Origin: Branchiostoma belcheri
Lineage: Eukaryota > Chordata > Leptocardii > Amphioxiformes > Branchiostomatidae
DNA length: 64,000 bases
Assembly (NCBI RefSeq): GCF_001625305.1
Contig: NW_017804276.1
Span: 107,068 to 171,067, forward strand
Direction of reading: 5' to 3'
Position numbers and translations under genes: made by a program. The notes under the pieces are model-generated. The model was not told the DNA's origin. It made no database searches and saw nothing but the letters and a program-made list of their open reading frames with translations. Every line of letters starts with the position of its first letter. The first letter of the stretch is position 1. Positions 24,401-33,400 of the stretch are shown one piece after another.

Positions 24401-27400
24401 ATCTATGTTTTCAGCACCATGTATATATCCCACAAATTGACGATTCTTTACTGACTTATACTTTAAACACAAATAAATGCTTTGGGTATGGAGTTTGTGA
24501 AAGGCTTTGCTGCATTGAACATTGTTTTCTATTTCTAGGCCTGGAGGATGCCTTTGGTAACTACATCTATGTTTTCAGCACCATGGATATATCCAACAAA
24601 ATGACAATTATTTACTGTCTTATACTTTAAACACATATAAATGTTTTGGGTGTGGAGTTTGTGCAAGGCTGTGCTGAGTTGAATGTTGTTTTCTATTTCT
24701 AGGCCTGGATCTGGTCAGCTGGTGTCAGGGTCACAGGTCAAGTTCGTCCCAGGATTCCCCATGGTGTTCGAGGAAGAACTTGAGTGAGTATAGCTTTTCA
24801 TTCATGTCTTGAACATAGGGATGTGTACCTAAACATTGCATCGGGTACAGGTACAAAGGATCAGGTACAGGTCTGGACTTGAACCTGTACCTAAACAATT
24901 CAACAAATTAACATGTTCTTCTGAACTCCTTCAACAACGAGAAAAACATTATTTAATGAACTTGACAGTTATGCATAGGTTTTTGTTTATGGAGAATGCT
25001 CAGACAAAATATGGGCAAAACTGACTCAGAGATGTTTTTGTTTTCATCTCCTACCAAGTGGCCTCATGCAACTCAAACCTAACCAAAGTGACATCTAGAG
25101 GGAGCGTATTTACTAACTAATTTGCAACAGATCTGTCAGCATAGTTAACACTGTCAGTCTGTAACACACACACATTCCTGTCTCTGGGACCCATTTTGGA
25201 CCAGCTATTTCCCTATTTTAGGTCACAGATAAGCATATAATTAGTGGACCTCTATACAAGTACTGTACAAGTACCGAAGTACAGAAGGATTATGTATTTT
25301 GGACCTGTGCCAATCAATATTTCCCGGTACAGTATCGGTATAGCGTACTGGTACACATCCCTACTTGAACATGGTACCATTATGTTGGTATTGGTTAGGG
25401 CATTTAGCCAAGGACCCAGGTACTCAGGACCGACATGGACCGACATTGTGTCTGTTGGAAAGCCACTTTACGCCACATTCCTCACTTCACTCTGGTGGAA
25501 ATAAGTACATGTACCTAGCTTTGGTTAGGTGCTCCCTCAGATAGGACAGTAAATGGAGGTCCACTCATGACATGAAGCACACTTCTCGAAAGAGTATAGG
25601 GGTCCTCTCCAGTCACTGAATGTGAGTCGTTCAAAATCTTACAGTCTTGCAGTATGGTCGCATCTGGGGTCATGAGTTAGCGAAAAATGGCAGCCACTAC
25701 AGACCCTTGCGATTCAGCCCCACTGATTTTTACTGCCTCACAATTCAGCCCTTGGCCTTGTACAATTCAAAACATCATTTAATGCTTAGTTAAAATGCTT
25801 TTTCTTATCATTCTAAGGCCACACCAATTTAATGTCTTGGTTAACGGATTCACCCGCTTCATTTTTTCTGATTTGCAAATAAAAATAAAAATTCAGAATC
25901 AACTGCAAAATGCTCATATTTTGCCCTGAACAGTTGAAAATAGTCCTTTTCTACCTAGTTGTTACTGTTATTCCATCTTTTAATGCAGTGGTATCATTAA
26001 AAGTTCAAAATTCATTGTTTAAATTTTGAACCAGCCTGATGACAGATGTGTTGACTTCATGGCTCCTATCGTACCATTTTGGGCCATAATGGGATATCTA
26101 ACCCTGTTGGGTTTTTTTCGCCCACCCGCTCCATTATTTTTGTAGAAAAATCCGTTAAACAAAGAAATTAAATTGGTATGCTTAAGATGTGACAGAAAAA
26201 TGCATTAAACACACATTGCCAGGAGCATCTGATCAGTATTCAGTAAAGGTACCTTTTGCTTTATCAGTACTTTTAGAAATCCTTAAATTTAGTTTCTTCA
26301 GGTTGTTAGCACATAAATGGATTATACAGTTCTCTGTTGCACAACCAAAAGTGGGGAGTAGGCAGCAAAGAGATTACTCTTACAAGATAGGTAAATACTT
26401 TCAGTTATGGAACAAAGAACTTTATAATCCAATCCTTTTAGCAGACTTGGTTATGGAGATCTCTCTGTCTGAGACTGCTGTTTGAAGGCTTTTACAAATA
26501 TTGCAAAGAGAGCACTTCAGTTCCACTGTGTCCTTGAAGGGCCTTGATGAAATACTAAATACAAGAGTGCCCCTGTTGTTTGACCACCCAGCTAAAAGCA
26601 CTCTGATGTTGGAAGTTGCAGTCACAGCAGTTTTGACTGGAATGTTTGCGCTTTATCAGCATTATTACAGAACCATGTCATAAAGCAATGTTGCTGTATT
26701 TTTTACAGTTCTTAGGCCACACCAATTTAATTTCTTGGTTAACGGATTTTTCTAGAAAAATAATGGAGCGGGCGGGCGAAAAAATAAAGAAAGTAAAAAC
26801 AGGCCTAGGCATCCTATTATGGCCCAAAATGGTACAATAGCAGCCATGAAGTCAACACACCAGGCTGGTTCAAAATTTAAACAATGAATTTTGAACTTTT
26901 AATGATACCATGCACTGCATTGAAAGATGGAATAACTGTGACAACTAGGACGAAAAGGACTATTCAACTGTTCAGGGCAAAATATGAGCATTTTGCAGTT
27001 GATTCTGATTTTTTTTTTTTTTTGCAAATCAGAAAAAAATGAAGTGGCGAATCCGTTAACGAAGAAATTAAATTGGAGTGGCCTAAGTAGCAAATGTGTA
27101 GTTCTTCACTAATAGCTGTTAGACCAAAACCACCAAAGAGTGTTATTATCAGTGTTAGATAACATTTAGCCAAGAGGCCCATGAGTGCGCATCACTTCAT
27201 TGTAGTGAGGAAAGTCATGTAACAAGTCTGTCCAAAGGGCACAACATCAGGTGTGTCAGGGATTGAACCAGGGACCTCTTGGTTCCAATCAGCCAACCAC
27301 TCTGACCAGTACACCATGCAATGCCACTAATGCCACTGATGCAATGCTGTATCATGGCATTATAAATGTCAACATTATCCAATCTGTTTTCAAATTTGAT

Positions 27401-30400
27401 GTAATATTCCGCAACAGATTCTACCGCAATACCTGGGCCCAACTGTACTTACTATAGACATTACTTTGTTGCTGTCATTGTGTGTATTTTACCTCCATGA
27501 AAAATGGAGGTATTGTTTTTGGCATGTCTGTGTGTGTGTCTGAAAATCATAGAATCATAGAAAATCATAAATCAAACTAGATTATGCTAATTACGACCTT
27601 ATTTCCATGGTCAATGAGACAAAAAAAAATTTACAAAAACTCATAATTATATTTCATGGAGGTGTGAGATCTCTGAATTCTTGTTATCTGTATGTTTTAT
27701 ATGGGAGAGTTATGCCTGAAATAAAGAATAAAGAAAATAAAACTGCTATGCAGATCTGATGTTTGAGAGCTGAGTGAGAGTTTTGCCATTCCTCTAGCCT
27801 ACTTGAATGTGAGGTAGACTGTGTCTAGTCCATGTACTGTGGATCGAATGAACAGGTGGATGGGAAGATAAGACTGTTAATATGCTTTTTGGACGAGTTT
27901 AACCATCCTACCATACATAATGTATGGCAGCATTTTTCTTCATGCGATAAGCTCGGAAACACTTAGGGTATAGGATTTTCTTCTAACACAACCAGTAAGG
28001 TTCTCACCTGCTTACGTTTCGATGTCTATCAGACACCTTCCTCAGAGCTTCTGACTGGAGTTCTGCAACTCGCCGCTATTTAACGCCAAAGTAGGTGGCG
28101 CTTTTGCGGCGAGAATGCAATCCCAAACGTGGCTGAGCTTGTATCCCCCCTCGTCCCGGTTCATCACTGGTGTAGACTTCCTTATCCAGACTGCTTCTTT
28201 AATCCAACGGATTCTTCTGTTGTCCTCCCTATCTATGACCCTGGCACCCTCCCAGTCTATCACACAATTGTTTCTGGCAACATGGTCTGTGACTGCCAAT
28301 TTCTTCTCTTCTTTTTGTGCTTGTTGTTTCTGGGAGCGTGTATATCTTACGGTTTCGCTGTTGTCTGCCTCTTTTCTGTGTTCTTCCAGTCTTTTGCCAA
28401 AGGTCCTGCCAGTTTCTCCAATATACACTTGATCACAGCTTTTGCATGGTATTTTATATACGCAGTCTGTTTTCACGTGGTCCCCCATCTTGTCCTTGGG
28501 GTGGACAAGCAGGTTCCTCAATGTTGTTTTTGGTTTCACTGCTGTGGATACCTGGTGTTTCCTGAATACCCTTTCTAGTGGTTCGGTTACTCCTTTCACA
28601 TATGGGATAATCACCATGGCCCTAGTTTTCTCCCCCTCTTTCCTGTTCTTCTCTGTCTGCTTTGACCTCTTCCCTTTCCGTTCCACCTTCCGAAAGGTCC
28701 ATTCCGGGTACCCACAACGGACAAGGGCTCTTCTGATGTGCTGTGTTTCTCTTTCCTTGTCCTCCTCCTCTGTCACCACAGAGTTACATCTGTCCATAAG
28801 GGTGCGGATGACTCCCAGTTTCTGGTGCAGTGGATGGTGGGACTTGAAGTTGAGATACTGGTTTGGGATTGCATTCTCGCCGCAAAAGCGCCACCTACTT
28901 TGGCGTTAAATAGCGGCGAGTTGCAGAACTCCAGTCAGAAGCTCTGAGGAAGGTGTCTGATAGACATCGAAACGTAAGCAGGTGAGAACCTTACTGGTTG
29001 TGTTAGAAGAAAATCCTATACCCTAAGTATCTTCCAACCTGATGAAATTATTTACGGAAACTCGGAAACACTTTTAGTCACTCTGAAATGTGTCTTGAAC
29101 ATGTAAGAAATGCAAAATAAGTGTCCCCGACCAATTTTCTGTTAAAAGTGTTATTTTGATACAGTTAGGAATACAATGTACATGTATGTAGATGATACAG
29201 GTTGTATTTTATTTATGTCATACCCACCCAAGAAAACGTGCCTTTCAATGCGAAATAAGCAAAAATTTGGTGTCCCTAAACCAAATAATGCAACAACATC
29301 AATTCCAACGTCCGAATTTTGTATTCGAATTTCGAAAGCGGTGCACGCGGTTAGGGCGAAATGCGTTCAAATCGTTGTATTGAACATTTGGAAGGCCGGG
29401 CCGTACGCGTTAAGAACCCCCCGGCCGTACCGCTAGTTATCACACGGGCCGGAACACTTGTATCGAAACGTAATCGTGGCCCAGGTAGGACATAATGTCT
29501 AGTACAGGTATACTAGCAAAGCAAAGCACAGGAAAGAAGACAGTGGAAAGCTGTGGGGGCCCGCATAGTCGACAGATGAGAGCGGCGAAGATGATCACAA
29601 TAATGATACATGTAGACCACGTACATTTGTATCAGTCAAGTACTTTTGCCTTCCTCTCACTCAGAAACTCTGGCACAATCAGTCTACCTAAAGCCCGGAC
29701 TAAGAGACTTAGCAAGTTGTTCCTTCATTGCGCTGTTTGCCTCTATAACAAGACAATTCAGCAGTAGTGATATACATTTTGTAGCATCTAGCTAAATCCT
29801 ACGTGATAACTGCATATTTTGTGCAAATTTTGTCTTCATAGTGTGTTTGCCTATGATGTTTCATGTGTACAATGAAGAGTGTCACAAATCATTGTTTTTA
29901 ATGCTCTTTGTACTTAATATGTAATACGGACGAAATTCGTACTCTCCTAGCAGAGGTTGTGGGGAATGATCGTTACCTTTTTATATATGGCCGTTTTTTT
30001 TGTCCTGATCCCCACCAACGGTGGCTAATGGAGCTTCTCTGGCTAATGGATACTGTCTGGCCAATTTGATACTGTCTTTTTGCCACCGAGAGGGATCTGC
30101 TTGGAGATTACGAAATTCGGCTATTTGCCCGTGAGAGCCTTACGGAATAAAAAAGTTTGAAATTTGAATTTGAATTGGTAACATGTACATCTCCCTAATA
30201 TTCTTTTCCCCCAGACTTGCGGTGGTGGTGACCCCTCTGAAGGTGAACGACCTGTGCTCCAGCTGGGATGAGAGCCCACATTATCACAACATCCGTCCCG
30301 TGCCCACCTTCACCCACCTGGACCAGGACGTCCTGAGGGCTGCACTCAGCGCACACCAGGAGAGCTACGACCACGAGGGCATGGAAGGGGTTAGTAAAGT

Positions 30401-33400
30401 ACCCGAAATTCATTTAAGGCCATGTTGATTTGAGTATATGGATGACATCCTCTTGGAACCTCAAAACTGATGCGAGCGTGCAAATGAAAAAAAGTTTGGC
30501 CAAGAACAAAAAGTTGCCTTGGTTATGAAATCTACGTGGTCAAGAAGGTTGGACAAATGACTAAACACACAGAGTATGGTATGGCAAATAATAGAATCTT
30601 TGTTTTCATTTCTTCACATTTTCTTCTTTTCCTTTGGAATTGATTTTGGCATTGTAAGACACTAGTATCTTTTTTTTTTGCAATCTTCGGCATATATTTG
30701 CTAATTTTGCAGTAACTGTTGCTTTGTACGATTTACAGTATGGTCGAATTTTTTTCTTTTTGAAAGCGGACAAAAATGTATTTGCACATTCAACATCTAA
30801 CACCAATCTCTGCATATTTTAGAGCTTTACACAGTCCCCTTTGCTTGTATTTTATGCTATCGCCAGCCTACTTTGTTTTTTGCTTCACACTGATTTTATT
30901 TTATACCTCTTTGTTTCGTTTCGCTCCGTTTCACCCCTTTTTGTCCCATTTTGTTCCTTTCTGCTCCATTTTGCACTTTCTGTACACCCTCCAGTGATGG
31001 ATAGTGGGCTTAACTTCCCATCAGCCTGTTCATCAAATCCACAGCACATGATCCTGAGCTAGACACAGTCTGTCTCACATTCAGGTAGATTAGAGTGCGA
31101 GCCCTCCAGACAGAACATATCCATGCTAGTACCTTGCCAAAAGAAGATAGTTAGCTGTTAGGCCACACCAATTTAATTTCTTGGTTAACGGATTCGCCCG
31201 CTTCATTTTTTTGTGATTTGCAAATAAAAATAAAAATTCAGAATCAACTGCAAAATGCTCCTATTTTGCCCTGAACATATGAAAACAGTCCTTTTCATCC
31301 TAGTTGTTATAGTTACAAATGTATTCCATCTTTCAATGCAATGGTATCATTAAAAGTTCATTCATTGTTTAAATTTTGAACCAGCCTGGTGTGTTGACTT
31401 CATGGCTCCTATCGTACCATTTTGGGCCATAATAGGATGCCTAGGCCTGTTTTTATTTCTATTTTTTTTCGCCCGCCCGCTCCATTATTTTTCAAGAAAA
31501 ATCCGTTAACCAAGAAATTAAATTGGTGTGGCCTTAGCGTGCCCAAACTGTTTTTTATGTGTTAGAAACAAGGTAATTTCAGGAGGCTAGTTTCATCCCC
31601 AGTATATTGATTTACTGAATTAAGAACACTAGGAAGCTATGCGTGGATTACAAGTATTGATCAAAAACACTGTTATTAACATCTTTAATATACAAGAAAA
31701 CGAGACAATCGATAAAAATAGAGGAAGCATTATTCATCATGTCAATTTTATAATCCCCTTTGCCTCGTAATAATCGTAATAAAAATAAATTGCTTGATAC
31801 ACAAAAAAGCTAATTTGAAACCTGATAGAAAATTGGAACAACATCAATCATTGTGCCATTTGACTGTTAATATTAGGGATGAAACTCTTCATCCACGCTG
31901 GGTTTAGGAAGAGTTGACCTTAAATTACCCCTAGATACCTAATTGGTCGCAATGGGACAGTGTCAATCATAAGAAAGAATGTATAAGAATAAGATAACAT
32001 AAATCTGCTTATTGATAATTCCAAGTACAGAATTAACAGAATTTCTTACATTGCATTATTATATTTTTCTGTGTATATCAAAGGAGGGATAACATTTGGT
32101 CATTATGAACAACTTAATTAAGTGTAGGCATATAGTTTAAGTTCACACATAACCCTGTTAAAGTACATGTAATAACTTTATTGCACAACAATTGTACAAG
32201 TAAAAGGTGCAACTGCAATGTGTTACCTAACAACAATGTTAGGAGACTCATTCTACAAGGACTGTGTCATAAAATAAGGGACTATATTCTTGTAAAGTTA
32301 TTGGAATTTCTTTTAATTTGTGTGAGAAGATCTAGACCCAGAAATAGTCACAACGGCTAAAAAGGTCTGATTCTGTGACTATTGAATGTCTCATTGGAAC
32401 CTTGGACACAGAATCAGATTGCGTTTCAAACTTTCATAATTCTACAAACACAGATAAACTTTCAAGATAAGGATTTCATTTGTTAGTTTTTGGACTTTGA
32501 AAAGATAATGCTAGATTGAAATTTTGAGTCAGAGGGTTGTACCATTGTTCAAAATGTTTGAATACCTTCTAACTCTTAACCATGGCTGCAGGGCGTCTGG
32601 CTAGTGTTCAGGAGGCCAAATTTGGGAATAGACCAGTTTACCTTTTGGGGATTGCTAGAACTGCTTATGTCACGGGGGAGACATTTCGAATAGAACGTCA
32701 TTCTAGAACCCTGAAGTTGAACGCAGATTTTGCTTGTGATGTCCCCCTGGCAGATAACTATGATGGTCTGCATTCTGCTCTCTTATACCAGGATCAGCTA
32801 TCTGCTGAGATTGGGTGGAAGGACACAGATGACAGCCATCCTTTCGCGAAGTCTTGATAAGCTTTAGACTGATTGTACGAGCCCAGGTCAGAAACTTTCA
32901 GAAATCAGAGTTACACACGTCAGTAAATCTACCAGAGGGACAATGCAAGCGAAAGCCGGTTCTAAAATCATGTTTCGAAATGTCCCCCCTGTGATCAGTG
33001 AAAGGTAAACTCCCCGTCTATTGGGTTTAACCTAGGGCTGCGTACCTGGACCGGTACGGACCGGAAAAATAGTATCGGTCCGGTCCGAAAAAACCAAACG
33101 TCGGTGGACCGGTTTTTTGGAACAAAAATTCATACTTGATCACTAAACACAAGGAGGCCTGCCAGGAAAATGAACATCCAGCGTTAAAATAAAGAGATTT
33201 ACCTTAGTTTCCGTCTCTGAGAACTAGTGAGAAGTGAGATAGGAAACCTAGTTATATCATCCATGGTTATATTTGATGTTCTTTGAAAGATACAGGACAT
33301 ATTGTCAACACTTTATTCATGTTTCAGTCATTATTGAAGACTTTCAGTAGAACATGTGACGCGCGTGAATTTTCAGGTACAGGTACAGGTCCGGACCTGG

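Noticed and set aside
26189-26683. Two adjacent open frames of 98 and 60 codons
   Set aside because: They adjoin a family A MITE. The [15 protein letters not shown] stretch looks protein-like, but I could not link it to a family or to splice sites.
27250-27320. Possible tRNA gene
   Set aside because: A- and B-box-like motifs are present, but the acceptor and anticodon stems do not pair properly and SINE sequence follows; called a SINE head instead.
28115-28909. Several plus-strand open frames of 105-155 codons
   Set aside because: They lie antisense to the GIY-YIG coding segment of Penelope-like element P2 and have no motifs of their own.
32582-32857. 91-codon open frame with ATG
   Set aside because: No splice sites in frame with the EGF gene, no recognisable motif, no promoter or poly(A) signal seen.
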